A program made the translations under genes and the position numbers. A stretch of DNA of 32,677 bases from Brevibacterium sp. (lineage in GTDB: Bacteria; Actinomycetota; Actinomycetes; Actinomycetales; Brevibacteriaceae). Below the pieces are notes generated by a model, which was not told the origin of the DNA, did not search any database, and worked only from the letters and a program-made list of their open reading frames with translations. This document shows positions 1-7,344 of the stretch, piece after piece (positions within the stretch are counted from its first letter, which is position 1; every line of letters starts with the position of its first letter). The stretch covers positions 1 through 32,677 of the forward strand of contig JAKDSA010000027.1 in assembly GCA_030457025.1 (NCBI GenBank), given 5' to 3'.

Positions 1-170
1 GTGTCGACAATGCGAAATCAAGACGGCCCAGTGTGAACCATCACACTAAACGCAGGCGGTATCGCTCCATCACCTCGACGGACGCAGCGCGAGCTTGGCC
101 ACGAGCATCCGCCTGTGATCGTCTTTCGTCCGGAACGTTTGTGCCTGTTCTCGAAACATCTTCCGCCCGG

Positions 171-200
171 TGTCGATCCGACATAGTCTTGTTCGGCGTA
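171..200 (+). promoter_or_regulatory. Possible ECF42-type promoter before the DGPF gene
   Basis: TGTCGA lies at 171-176, followed about 18 nt later by a GGCGTA/CGTA stretch at 195-200. From memory, ECF42 sigma factors of actinobacteria recognise TGTCGA in the -35 region and a short CG-starting -10, and their targets are DGPF genes, which is the gene downstream here. The -10 match is loose. The rest of 1-257 shows no convincing gene; the reading frames there look like chance high-GC frames. Confidence 0.35.
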
Positions 201-208
201 GTGCATGA

Positions 209-230
209 GAGGGTCTCGACCGAGACCCTC
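209..230. repeat. Perfect 10-bp inverted repeat in the 5' leader of the DGPF gene
   Basis: Arms GAGGGTCTCG (209-218) and CGAGACCCTC (221-230) are separated by 2 nt. As RNA this gives a 9-bp stem with a GACC tetraloop. It ends 16 nt before the ribosome-binding site AAGGAG (247-252). It may be an operator, an attenuating hairpin or a transcript-stabilising stem; there is no following T-run to make it a classical terminator. Confidence 0.55.
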
Positions 231-257
231 CGAAGAATTGCTGACTAAGGAGTCATC

Positions 258-683
258 ATGAAATTCATGCTCATCATGCGCGCAATCGACCAAGCTGCCG
301 TTGATGCCTTTGAAAACACCGACTTCGACAAGATCATCGCCGACATGGGTGCCTTCAACGAATCGATGGTCAATGCGGGAGTCATGGCCGACGGTGCCGG
401 ACTCTCGGATGCCACCGAGGGCGCAGTCGTCGACTTCAGCGAAGACGACCCGGTCGTCACCGATGGCCCCTACGGCGAGCTGCGAGAGCTGTTCAACGGA
501 TTCTGGATAGTCGAGGTCTCGTCCAAGGAGGAGGCCATCGAATGGGCCAAACGCGCTCCGCTGGGTGCCGGATCCCAGATCGAGGTCCGACGCATCACCG
601 GACCGGAGGACTTCCCTCAGGACAACGAGTGGATCCAGAAGGAACAGGAATGGATCGCCGAGGGCAAATCGGCCGGACAATGA
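258..683 (+). CDS. YCII-related DGPF-domain protein
   Basis: 141-aa soluble protein of the YCII/DGPF family. The opening MKFMLIMRA strand and the diagnostic D-G-P-Y motif (residues about 72-75) followed by E-L-x-E-L-F-N-G-F-W are visible; F is more usual than Y in the fourth motif position. Start chosen from AAGGAG at 247-252, five bases before ATG. The stop TGA overlaps the ATG of the sigma-factor gene (ATGA), so the two are translationally coupled. In ECF42 loci one or more DGPF genes accompany the sigma factor and are its targets; the biochemical role of these proteins is unknown. Only one DGPF gene is present here. Confidence 0.9.
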   Translation: MKFMLIMRAIDQAAVDAFENTDFDKIIADMGAFNESMVNAGVMADGAGLSDATEGAVVDFSEDDPVVTDGPYGELRELFNGFWIVEVSSKEEAIEWAKRAPLGAGSQIEVRRITGPEDFPQDNEWIQKEQEWIAEGKSAGQ

Positions 684-2014
684 TCCCACGTCCTGCGACC
701 GGAACACCTCACCGGCCGCAGGACGGCGAGGAGGTTCATCGCATCGTCGACGCGACGTGGCGGATCGAGGCTGCGAAGATCATCGCAGTCCTGAGCCGCT
801 ACGTCGGCGATTTCGGTCTCGCCGAAGATTTGGCGCAGGAGGCCCTGACCGACGCCCTGTCGCAGTGGCCGAACTCCGGCGTCCCCACCAACCCGGCAGC
901 GTGGCTGACCACCGTCGCCAAACGTCGGGCCATCGACATCTGGCGACGCCGGGACCGCCTCGACGATCGGATGGCCATGACTGCTGGTGACCTTGAGGCC
1001 CGCCAGGACGATGCCGCGGATGCCCTCCCCTGGGACCCGGATTCCATCGACGACGACGTTCTCCGCCTCGTCTTCATCTCCTGCCACCCGGCACTCCGGC
1101 GCCAGGCACAGCTCGCTCTCACCCTGAGGGTCGTGGGTGGGCTCTCGAGCGAACAGATCGCACGAGCATTCTTGATCCCGGTCTCGACCGTGCAGCAGCG
1201 TATCGTGCGCGCGAAGAAGACCCTGTCAGATGCCCGGGTCCCCTTCGAACTGCCCCCGGCGAATGAGCGCCCACACCGCCTCAAAGGGGTTCTCGGGGTC
1301 CTTTATCTCATGTTCTCGGAAGGTCATGTGGCGACCTCCGGCACCGACTGGATGCGACCTGAGCTGGCCATGGATGCCCTTCGTCTGGCCCGAGTCACCG
1401 CAGGCTTGCTGCCTCAGGAACCGGAAGCCCAAGGCCTTGTCTCACTCATGGCGCTGACTGCCGCGAGATTCCCCGCACGGCTGGGGCCCGACGGCGAGCC
1501 GATTCTGCTGGCCGATCAGGATCGAACGCTCTGGGATCGTTCCCTCATCCGCATGGGCCATCGGTCTCTGAGAGTCGCTCTGAACCTCCGCGAGGCTCGT
1601 GGTTCCTATACTCTGCAGGCAATGATCGCCGCCTGCCATGTAGAGGCCTCGAGTGTCGCGGCCACTGATTGGCTGCGGATTGCCGAACTCTATGGAGATC
1701 TCAATCGCGTGGCACCCTCTCCGGTCACCGAACTCAACCGAGCAATAGCGATTGCAGAGGCGAAGGGACCGGCCGACGGTCTCGCACTGGTCGACGAGCT
1801 CGCCTCCACCGGGGCACTCAGCAATTTTCACCTCGTGCCCAGCGTCCGGGGCGAACTCCTGTCACGACTCGGGCGTCAGCAGGAGGCTCGTGCTGAATTC
1901 GAGCAGGCGGCGTCCCTGGCCACGAACGAACGCGAACGCGAGGTCCTCCTGGCCAAGGCTCGCACCCAGCACGAGGATGAGGTCACCGCCGACGACGCTC
2001 GTTTTGTGCCTTGA
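680..2014 (+). CDS. ECF42-type RNA polymerase sigma factor with C-terminal TPR-like extension
   Basis: 444-aa sigma factor. Residues about 19-90 form sigma region 2 (V-H-R-I-V-D-A-T-W-R then A-E-D-L-A-Q-E-A) and about 130-185 form region 4 (L-S-S-E-Q-I-A-R-A-F-L with the helix-turn-helix V-S-T-V-Q-Q-R-I-V-R-A-K). The remaining ~250 residues are an all-helical extension with E-L-N-R-A-I-A-I and F-H-L-V-P-S-V-R-G-E-L-L segments typical of the DUF6596/TPR-like tail of the group called ECF42. No anti-sigma factor gene is adjacent, as usual for this group, where the tail is thought to control activity. Start chosen at 680 because its ATG overlaps the upstream stop; upstream in-frame starts lie inside the DGPF gene. 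The last codons hold the -35 box of the SRP RNA promoter. Confidence 0.9.
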   Translation: MIPRPATGTPHRPQDGEEVHRIVDATWRIEAAKIIAVLSRYVGDFGLAEDLAQEALTDALSQWPNSGVPTNPAAWLTTVAKRRAIDIWRRRDRLDDRMAMTAGDLEARQDDAADALPWDPDSIDDDVLRLVFISCHPALRRQAQLALTLRVVGGLSSEQIARAFLIPVSTVQQRIVRAKKTLSDARVPFELPPANERPHRLKGVLGVLYLMFSEGHVATSGTDWMRPELAMDALRLARVTAGLLPQEPEAQGLVSLMALTAARFPARLGPDGEPILLADQDRTLWDRSLIRMGHRSLRVALNLREARGSYTLQAMIAACHVEASSVAATDWLRIAELYGDLNRVAPSPVTELNRAIAIAEAKGPADGLALVDELASTGALSNFHLVPSVRGELLSRLGRQQEARAEFEQAASLATNEREREVLLAKARTQHEDEVTADDARFVP

Positions 2015-2033
2015 GGATCCACTCGTCTAGACT
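2004..2033 (+). promoter_or_regulatory. Promoter of the SRP RNA gene
   Basis: TTGTGC (2004-2009), an 18-bp spacer and TAGACT (2028-2033) place the transcription start at about 2040, exactly where the SRP RNA stem begins. The -35 box lies inside the end of the sigma-factor gene. Confidence 0.6.
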
Positions 2034-2040
2034 GTTCGTT

Positions 2041-2127
2041 GGCTCCCCGTGCGGCGTCATCTTGTGAACTCCCCCAGGGCCGGAAGGCAGCAAGGGTAAG
2101 CGAGCTCTGGCGGGTGCACGGGGAGTC
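2041..2127 (+). ncRNA. ffs: Signal recognition particle RNA, small bacterial type
   Basis: The domain IV hallmark is present: CCCAGGGCCGGAAGGCAGCA with the GGAA tetraloop (about 2073-2092) and the asymmetric internal loop, followed by AAGCGAGCTCTGG. The ends close as CTCCCCGTGC (2043-2052) pairing perfectly with GCACGGGGAG (2116-2125). The RNA is the roughly 90-nt 4.5S-like form that binds Ffh in co-translational membrane targeting. The stem followed by a TCCTTTGTTTCTC pyrimidine tract probably serves as its own terminator. The exact 3' end is uncertain by a few bases. Confidence 0.95.
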
Positions 2128-2222
2128 CTTTGTTTCTCAAGGTCACAATTCCACAACTCCCCCTCCCTTATGTCAGTCCAGGTCAGAGCCCGACCGAACC
2201 GCGAGAAACGGGCATTTCCAGA

Positions 2223-2263
2223 TGATTTGGCACCCTGCTTTAATACTTTCGTGATTTGGCATC
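2223..2263 (+). promoter_or_regulatory. Direct repeats flanking a possible -10 box upstream of the L,D-transpeptidase gene
   Basis: The 12-mer TGATTTGGCANC occurs at 2223-2234 and 2252-2263, 29 bp apart. Between the copies lies TTTAATACT, whose TAATAC (2241-2246) resembles a -10 box, but no good -35 is seen. The repeats could bind a regulator of the cell-wall gene. The rest of 2128-2314 shows nothing else. Confidence 0.4.
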
Positions 2264-2314
2264 ACTACCATGGTCTGCAGCTCTCATCCCTTTGCTCGAA
2301 CGAGGATCCCTGCT

Positions 2315-3832
2315 TTGTCACCCAAGAAGATTCATGGCGCGGTTGCTGCCATATCGGCACTCGCGCTGCTCACGGCCTGCACCCCCTCGGGTTCTGATCC
2401 CGATGCCAGCCGCAATGATGCGAAGTCCGCCGAGGCCGCAGCCGACCCCGTGTTCCGGATCGGCACCGTCTCCGAAGCCGAGGCAGCCAAGCCCTCCGCG
2501 AAGACGTCGTCGCCGACAGCCTCCGCTGCCACCGAACCAGCCGAGCCGACCAGCACCAAGACGCCGGCCCCCGAACAGAGCGGTGAAGTCGTCGATTCCG
2601 GTTCGACGACCACGGTCGAACCGGGTGAGCGCATCAGTCTCAGCGTCGAGAATGCGACGCTCAGCGATATCTCGATCACCGATTCCGATCACCCCCGCAT
2701 CGAACCCGGCCCAGGCGTCTTCTTCGACACCGCCGGAACCGAATTGAAGGCAGCCGACCAGGGCAAGAAGTCTGCTGAGCCGACGGACGACACCACCGAA
2801 GACGCGCAGGCAGGCTCCTCGACGCCGAGCGAAGGTGCTTCGAGCGACAAGACCGCTACCGCAGCGAAGAAGGACTCCGTCGAGGACAAGCATTCGGTCA
2901 TGGCTCCCGACGACGCTGCGGCCTGGATCTCGGCCTACGACCTCGTCGCCGACAGCACCTACGAACTCTCGGCCACAGCCACCTCGGCGGATGGGGAGGA
3001 ACACGACTTCACCTCGACGGTCAACGTGTCGGCCGGCGACGCATCGCCCATGTCCGTGCGCACGACACTCGCCGATGACCAGACCGTGGGCGTCGGCGCT
3101 CCGATCATCCTCAACTTCGGCTCCACCGTGGCCAAGCAGTACCGCGACGACGTCGAGCATCGCCTCTCGGTCAAGGTCACGGACAACAACGGGAAGAAGC
3201 GCAAGGTCGAGGGCTCCTGGGCGTGGCTGCCCGACGACCCGCAGTCGCGCCTGCACTTCCGCCCCAAGGAATTCTGGCCCGCGCACTCGAAGGTCTCCGT
3301 CGACGCTCCTCTGAAGAACGTCCCCACCACCGATGACGCTGTTGGCCAGAACGACCTCACGCTCGATTTCGATATCGGACGGAAGCAGATCGTCAAGGCC
3401 GACGTCAAGTCTCACCGCATGGTCGTGACCCGCAACGGCAAAGAGGTTATGAACTTCCCCGCCTCGTTGGGTGCCGCGAAGTCTCCTTCCTACAACGGAA
3501 CCCACGTGGTCATGTCGAAGGCAGCGGACTACACGATGACCTCCGAGCAGTGGGACTACGAAACCGACGTGCGCTGGGCCGTGCGCATCCACAACAACGG
3601 AGAGTTCATCCATGCCGCACCCTGGTCGACCGGGGTGCAAGGATCAGCGAACGTCTCCCACGGCTGCATCAACCTATCCACCGCGCGTGCCAAGCAGTAC
3701 TACGACTCGGCGATCTTCGGTGACCCTGTCGAGGTCACCGGCTCGAAGGTCAGCCTGTCCACCTCTGCCAGCGACATCTCCGACTGGGTCTACGACTGGG
3801 ACGAGTGGAAGAAGCTGAGCGCACTCGACTGA
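2315..3832 (+). CDS. L,D-transpeptidase lipoprotein (Ig-like plus YkuD domains)
   Basis: 505-aa cell-wall enzyme predicted to make 3-3 cross-links in peptidoglycan. From a TTG start at 2315, preceded by CGAGGA (2301-2306) at 8-nt spacing, the protein opens with K-K-I-H, a hydrophobic stretch and lipobox L-T-A-C with Cys22. An in-frame ATG at 2270 lacks a ribosome-binding site and would give a poor signal peptide. A Ser/Thr/Pro-rich linker (about 25-95) leads to Ig-like domains (about 95-240 and 245-355), then the YkuD catalytic domain (about 358-480) with H-x(n)-S-H-G-C-I-N; Cys451 is the nucleophile. The layout matches mycobacterial LdtMt2 relatives. The first Ig-like region carries a disordered insertion of about 50 residues (roughly 145-195). 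Confidence 0.92.
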   Translation: MSPKKIHGAVAAISALALLTACTPSGSDPDASRNDAKSAEAAADPVFRIGTVSEAEAAKPSAKTSSPTASAATEPAEPTSTKTPAPEQSGEVVDSGSTTTVEPGERISLSVENATLSDISITDSDHPRIEPGPGVFFDTAGTELKAADQGKKSAEPTDDTTEDAQAGSSTPSEGASSDKTATAAKKDSVEDKHSVMAPDDAAAWISAYDLVADSTYELSATATSADGEEHDFTSTVNVSAGDASPMSVRTTLADDQTVGVGAPIILNFGSTVAKQYRDDVEHRLSVKVTDNNGKKRKVEGSWAWLPDDPQSRLHFRPKEFWPAHSKVSVDAPLKNVPTTDDAVGQNDLTLDFDIGRKQIVKADVKSHRMVVTRNGKEVMNFPASLGAAKSPSYNGTHVVMSKAADYTMTSEQWDYETDVRWAVRIHNNGEFIHAAPWSTGVQGSANVSHGCINLSTARAKQYYDSAIFGDPVEVTGSKVSLSTSASDISDWVYDWDEWKKLSALD

Positions 3833-3860
3833 TCGCGTCCAATGCGCTCACCGACCGCTG

Positions 3861-4886
3861 CTACTTGACGTTCTCGGCGGCCTTGTCGATCATCGGAACG
3901 TAGCGCTCCAACGCCCAGGGGACGGTGAGCGGGTTGATGATCGATGATGCGGTGACGAACGGCTTGTCCTCAGGTGCAACGACCGCGCCGGCCTTGATCG
4001 CAGGGATATTCGCGTACACGCCCTGCGACGTGATCTCCTTCTTGCTCTTCTCATCGGAGTAGAACGTGAAGATGAGGTCGGAGTTGTCCAGCTTGTCGGC
4101 GTTCTCGAGTCCGATGAGGGCCGAGTCAGTACCCGGCGCATCATAATTCTTCTTGAGCTTGTCGATCACGGGATCGGGAGTCAGGCCCAGTGCTGAGACC
4201 ATCGCCACCCGCTGCTCGTTGGGGTAGAAGACGCCAAGAGTGCCCGGGCCGGAGTTGTAGATATAGGAGAACGTGAGCCCCTCATATTCGGGTCGCTTCG
4301 CTTCGTTCAGCTGCGCCTTGATGTCGTCGACGAGACCTTCGGACTCCTTCTCGTGCCCCAGGGCCTTGCCGATGGTCGTGATTTGCTCGTCCCACTCGAT
4401 GGTCCACGGCTGTTCGGGGTAGGCGACCGTGGGAGCGATGGCATCGAGCTGCTTGTACTGGTCGGCGGTGACGCCGGACCAGGGCGCGAGGATGACGTCG
4501 GGCTCGAGCTCGGCGACGGCTTCGACATCGAGCTCCGTATCTCCCTGGAACTGCTCGGGCAGCTGATCACCCTTCTCCCTCACAGCCTCGTAGATCCACG
4601 GCATATAACCGGTATCATCGCTTCCCCAGGCGTATTCCTCCATGCCGACAGGGGTCTTCCCCAACGCGATGGCGGTCTCGGTCGAGCCCTGTCCGAGCGT
4701 GACAACGCGTTTGGGTTCGGTCTCGATGACGGCCTTTCCCAACGCATGTTCGATCGTGACGGTCTGGAAGTCGCCCGAGGCCGACTTCTCAGACTCCGCC
4801 GAGTCCTGACTGCAGGCGCTCGCGCTGAAGGCGAGTGTGACGATGGTGCCTATGGCCATGGCCCGGCGAGAGAGGTGAGCTGACAT
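3861..4886 (-). CDS. Iron-siderophore ABC transporter substrate-binding lipoprotein
   Basis: 341-aa extracytoplasmic binding protein of the FepB/FecB (cluster A-II) type. The start at 4886 is preceded by AGGGCAGGA and gives a signal peptide S-R-R-A-M-A-I-G-T ending in lipobox S-A-S-A-C (Cys25). The mature part has the usual two-lobed features: V-T-I-E-H-A-L-G near the start, R-V-V-T-L-G-Q-G-S-T-E-T, the D-V-I-L-A-P-W-S-G hinge strand, and D-L-I-F-T-F-Y-S-D late. An in-frame ATG at 4952 would place the start inside the IdeR box and is rejected. No permease or ATPase gene is adjacent, so it must use a transporter encoded elsewhere. Iron repression is expected from the upstream IdeR/DtxR box. 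Confidence 0.9.
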   Translation of the reverse strand: MSAHLSRRAMAIGTIVTLAFSASACSQDSAESEKSASGDFQTVTIEHALGKAVIETEPKRVVTLGQGSTETAIALGKTPVGMEEYAWGSDDTGYMPWIYEAVREKGDQLPEQFQGDTELDVEAVAELEPDVILAPWSGVTADQYKQLDAIAPTVAYPEQPWTIEWDEQITTIGKALGHEKESEGLVDDIKAQLNEAKRPEYEGLTFSYIYNSGPGTLGVFYPNEQRVAMVSALGLTPDPVIDKLKKNYDAPGTDSALIGLENADKLDNSDLIFTFYSDEKSKKEITSQGVYANIPAIKAGAVVAPEDKPFVTASSIINPLTVPWALERYVPMIDKAAENVK

Positions 4887-4950
4887 TCCTGCCCTTTCGA
4901 CTGCTGGAGGTCGTGGTCGACTCGATCGTGAACGAGACCTCGACGTGAAC

Positions 4951-4969
4951 ATAGGACAGCCTAACTTAA
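4951..4969 (-). promoter_or_regulatory. IdeR/DtxR iron box
   Basis: ATAGGACAGCCTAACTTAA matches the DtxR/IdeR consensus TTAGGTTAGCCTAACCTAA at 15 of 19 positions. It ends 65 bp upstream of the chosen start of the siderophore-binding protein gene. Fe2+-loaded IdeR/DtxR would repress transcription from here. Confidence 0.8.
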
Positions 4970-5064
4970 CCTTGAGGTGTCAGTGCAACTCGACCTGGTC
5001 CGCTGTGGTTCGGTGATGTCCGCGGCGATCCGTCTGCTCAGAGCAGAAACCCTCGTCACCGTGG

Positions 5065-5298
5065 CTGATCGTTCCTAGGATCGCATCATGGACCCACTGC
5101 GAGTCATGGATGGATATGTCGATGACAGCCCGCCGCTGCTGTGGCGCGAGACGCTGCGTCTGCAGCGGGTGGTCGTTGGGCGCGATCTCGTCGGCGGCGA
5201 CGATGAGGTCAGGGATTGCCCCACGTGCGCCCTCGGCCTGGGTCTGCCGCAGCACCGCCCGAGCGGTCAACGACATTCGGAATCATGCACTGGCTCAT
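5065..5298 (-). pseudogene. Remnant of a second clpP paralogue (internal deletion)
   Basis: The remnant starts with ATG at 5298 and reads M-S-Q-C-M-I-P-N-V-V-D-R-S, the N-terminus of an actinobacterial ClpP paralogue. It then runs out of frame. About 75 bases on, another frame gives G-A-R-G-A-I-P-D-L-I-V-A-A-D-E-I, a segment that in intact ClpP lies after the catalytic Ser and His. The central ~130 codons, with both residues, are gone. A degraded tail (D-S-Q-W-V, then D-A-I-L-G-T) can be followed to about 5065. The gene overlapped its upstream neighbour by ATGA, showing the former operon. Confidence 0.75.
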
Positions 5299-5734
5299 GG
5301 CGCCCCGATTCCGCCGCGCAGATCGGCCGGTGAGTCGGCGATGCGATGCAGAACCGAGTCCCGAACGTTGCGCAGGTCCCCGACTGCACCTTGATGTCGG
5401 CAGCGACTCCCCCGATGCCCGACGATCCCCGGTGGAGGAGGATGCGGGCGTGGGGCAGGGCGAGCCGACTTCCGGGCGTGCCCATCATGAGCACGAACTG
5501 CCCCGCCGAGGCTGCCCATCCGAACGCCACCGTGACCACACCGTTGGGCAGAGTCTCGATCATGTCGGCGATCGCGTGCATCATCGGCACCGACCCACCG
5601 GGTGAGTTGACCCAGAGGTGGATGTCGCTGTGCGGGTCCTCGGCGGCGAGGAGGACGAGGCGCGAGATGATCTCCATGCCGTTCTCGTCACGCAGCTCCC
5701 CGTTGAAGACCACCGAACGGTAGGCGCAGACCAT
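5295..5734 (-). pseudogene. Frameshifted, C-terminally deleted clpP paralogue
   Basis: From ATG 5734 the frame reads like ClpP: V-V-F-N-G-E-L-R-D-E-N-G, W-V-N-S-P-G-G-S-V, the catalytic Ser in A-A-S-A-G-Q, and the catalytic His in A-R-I-L-L-H. After A-D-I-K-V-Q-S-G the frame breaks at the C-run 5378-5381; one extra base would restore G-D-L-R-N-V-R-D-S-V-L-H-R-I-A-D. A second one-base loss near 5334 hides L-T-G-R-S-A. The region that should carry the catalytic Asp and the last ~40 residues is missing. The reading ends in a TGA overlapping the next remnant's ATG. The start has no ribosome-binding site. The 5735-5983 stretch upstream holds no visible gene. Confidence 0.8.
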
Positions 5735-5983
5735 TCTCTGGGATTCGGGGACGGGGCGTGGTGTCGTCCTCGTCGCCCCACCTCGGCGGTGTCTGGGTCG
5801 TCGTCAGTGTGTTCACGCCACCACTGTGGCGCTCGATTCGCCCGACCGGACGGTGTTTCCGCTCGGGGCGGGAGGGTGCCGCTCTGAGCGGACAGGACCT
5901 TCGGCAATGAGCTCAGCGGGCAGGGAACGGCAAGGTCCGCGTGGTAGCATCGACGGCGAATCCCAATTGGAAGGTCGACCGGA

Positions 5984-6289
5984 ATGCCGCTGAATCTGTG
6001 GATGACAGTTCAGTTCATCGTGGTGCTCCTGAGCGCCGATGTCGATTCGGTCATTCCGCAGTCACCCACCCATCTGATCGTCCTCGTACTACTGGGTGCG
6101 GCACTTCTGTCGCCGATAGCACCCTGGGCGGCATCCGCCCTGGTCAGGGTTCTGTCTCTTGCTCCCCACGGCCCCTGGATGCGACGTGAGCGGACCGAGG
6201 TCCGCGATTTCCGCATGCCCGAGGAACCCGGCACTCCGGGTACCGCGCAACCCAGAGCACCCTCACTCGTCGTTCGCTCCTTCGCCTGA
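5984..6289 (+). CDS. Small membrane protein, DUF6412-like
   Basis: 101-aa protein with two hydrophobic segments (about 5-17 and 28-55) and a charged, proline-rich tail (W-M-R-R-E-R-T-E-V-R-D-F then P-R-A-P). GGAAGG stands 9 nt before the ATG. The shape, tail and position just upstream of a YidC-like insertase gene resemble the small actinobacterial proteins grouped as DUF6412, whose function is unknown; this assignment is from memory. The 190 bases to the next gene contain only a weak 6-bp hairpin (CCGTGC/GCACGG, 6308-6323), so the two genes may share a transcript. Confidence 0.65.
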   Translation: MPLNLWMTVQFIVVLLSADVDSVIPQSPTHLIVLVLLGAALLSPIAPWAASALVRVLSLAPHGPWMRRERTEVRDFRMPEEPGTPGTAQPRAPSLVVRSFA

Positions 6290-6479
6290 ACGACGACTCC
6301 ATCTCCGTGCCCTGAAGCACGGTCCCTGACGTCACTCCTGCCTGCTCCTTCAGCGAGCCTGCCCGTGGTGTTGCCATGAGTCGTTGTCGACGTTGAATGC
6401 CCATGACGACATCACCACTGTTGCCGATCACTGCACGGCCGAGTTGCCTGCATCGGCAGCGCCCAGGAGGGCCCTCACC

Positions 6480-7292
6480 ATGAACATCTATGAATTTCCA
6501 CCGCTCGAACTGCTCGTCAACGCCGCCTATGGGGTCGTCACCTGGCTCTCGGCCCTACTCGAACCGCTGGCGAGTACCGCCGGTGCCGCATTGGCGATCG
6601 TGGTGCTGACGATCGCCGTCCGCACCGTCCTCATCCCAGTCGGTCTGTCCCAGGTCAGAGCCGGAATCACACGCAAACGACTCGCCCCGAAGATCAACGA
6701 GCTGCAGACCCGGCACAAGAAGAATCCCGAGCTCATGCAGCAGAAGATCATGGAGCTCTACAAGGAGGAGAAGGCCTCCCCGATGGCCGGTTGCCTTCCC
6801 GTCCTCGCACAGATGCCGGTGCTCATGGCCGTCTACGGAATCTTCATCCAGTCCACGATCGGCGGACAAGCGAATGAGCTCCTCAACCACTCCCTGCTGG
6901 ACGTCCCCCTCAGCGCCGGCTTCGTCGGACTTCTGGGGTCCGGCGGCCTGACGCCGGTCTCGAGTGCGGTCTTCGCGGCCATCGTCGTGGTCATCGCCGT
7001 CGTCTCTGCCCTGTCGCGGCACCTGTTGACGCCAGATATGCCGCAGACGCCCCCTGCCCAGGGAACCGGTGCTGACAAACCCGCGGGGCCCGACCTGTCG
7101 GGGGTGACCCGGGCGCTCAGCTTCATGCCGTTCATGACCGCTGTGATCGCGCTGTTCGTGCCGCTGGCGGCCACGCTCTACCTCATGACGACGACAGCCT
7201 GGACCCTGGGAGAGCGTCTCGTGCTCAACCGGGTCCTCAAGGTTCAGGAGAAGGCCGAGGAACCCCTGGAACGACAGGCCTCTGCCGCCTGA
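6480..7292 (+). CDS. YidC/Oxa1-family membrane protein insertase (second, stand-alone copy)
   Basis: 270-aa integral membrane protein that helps insert or fold membrane proteins. A strong AGGAGG (6465-6470) lies 9 nt before ATG. Family features: first core helix with the groove arginine (V-L-T-I-A-V-R-T-V-L-I-P-V, about residues 39-51), the charged cytoplasmic hairpin (R-K-R-L-A-P-K-I-N-E-L-Q then Y-K-E-E-K), the G-C-L-P-V-L-A-Q-M-P helix, and two last membrane spans (about 215-255). A TM helix (about 160-180) and a proline-rich loop sit between. It lacks the long periplasmic domain of Gram-negative YidC. It is not beside rnpA/rpmH, where the housekeeping copy normally lies, so it is probably a specialised paralogue working with the DUF6412-like neighbour. 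Confidence 0.88.
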   Translation: MNIYEFPPLELLVNAAYGVVTWLSALLEPLASTAGAALAIVVLTIAVRTVLIPVGLSQVRAGITRKRLAPKINELQTRHKKNPELMQQKIMELYKEEKASPMAGCLPVLAQMPVLMAVYGIFIQSTIGGQANELLNHSLLDVPLSAGFVGLLGSGGLTPVSSAVFAAIVVVIAVVSALSRHLLTPDMPQTPPAQGTGADKPAGPDLSGVTRALSFMPFMTAVIALFVPLAATLYLMTTTAWTLGERLVLNRVLKVQEKAEEPLERQASAA

Positions 7293-7331
7293 GAAATGCT
7301 GTCTGAGGGGTGAGCGTTCAGGGTCATGGCC

Positions 7332-7337
7332 TAACAT
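7332..7337 (+). promoter_or_regulatory. -10 box of a leaderless transcript
   Basis: TAACAT ends 7 nt before the ATG at 7345, so transcription should begin at or next to the start codon. No ribosome-binding site precedes the ATG, which agrees with leaderless translation. Confidence 0.5.
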
Positions 7338-7344
7338 CGCCGTC

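Noticed and set aside
33..248. Plus-strand 71-codon frame before the DGPF gene
   Set aside because: No ribosome-binding site, Arg/Ser-rich composition typical of chance high-GC frames, and it overlaps the likely promoter and palindrome.
18..707. Long minus-strand open frame across the DGPF gene
   Set aside because: It is antisense to a well-supported gene with a ribosome-binding site and family motifs; its product is low-complexity and resembles nothing.
2270..2314. Upstream ATG start for the L,D-transpeptidase
   Set aside because: No ribosome-binding site and a poor signal peptide; the TTG at 2315 has a well-spaced CGAGGA and yields a standard lipoprotein signal.
2318..3640. 440-codon minus-strand frame opposite the L,D-transpeptidase
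   Set aside because: Gly/Arg/Val-rich shadow of the real gene, as often found opposite GC-rich coding DNA.
5088..5333. Plus-strand frame starting 7 nt after TAGGAT (leaderless-like)
   Set aside because: The geometry is suggestive, but the frame is antisense to recognisable ClpP remnants and its product is not protein-like.
6376..6396. Six-codon ORF M-S-R-C-R-R between the DUF6412-like and YidC-like genes, considered as a Cys leader peptide
   Set aside because: No H-x-D-L pattern, no -10 box at the right distance, and too short to judge.
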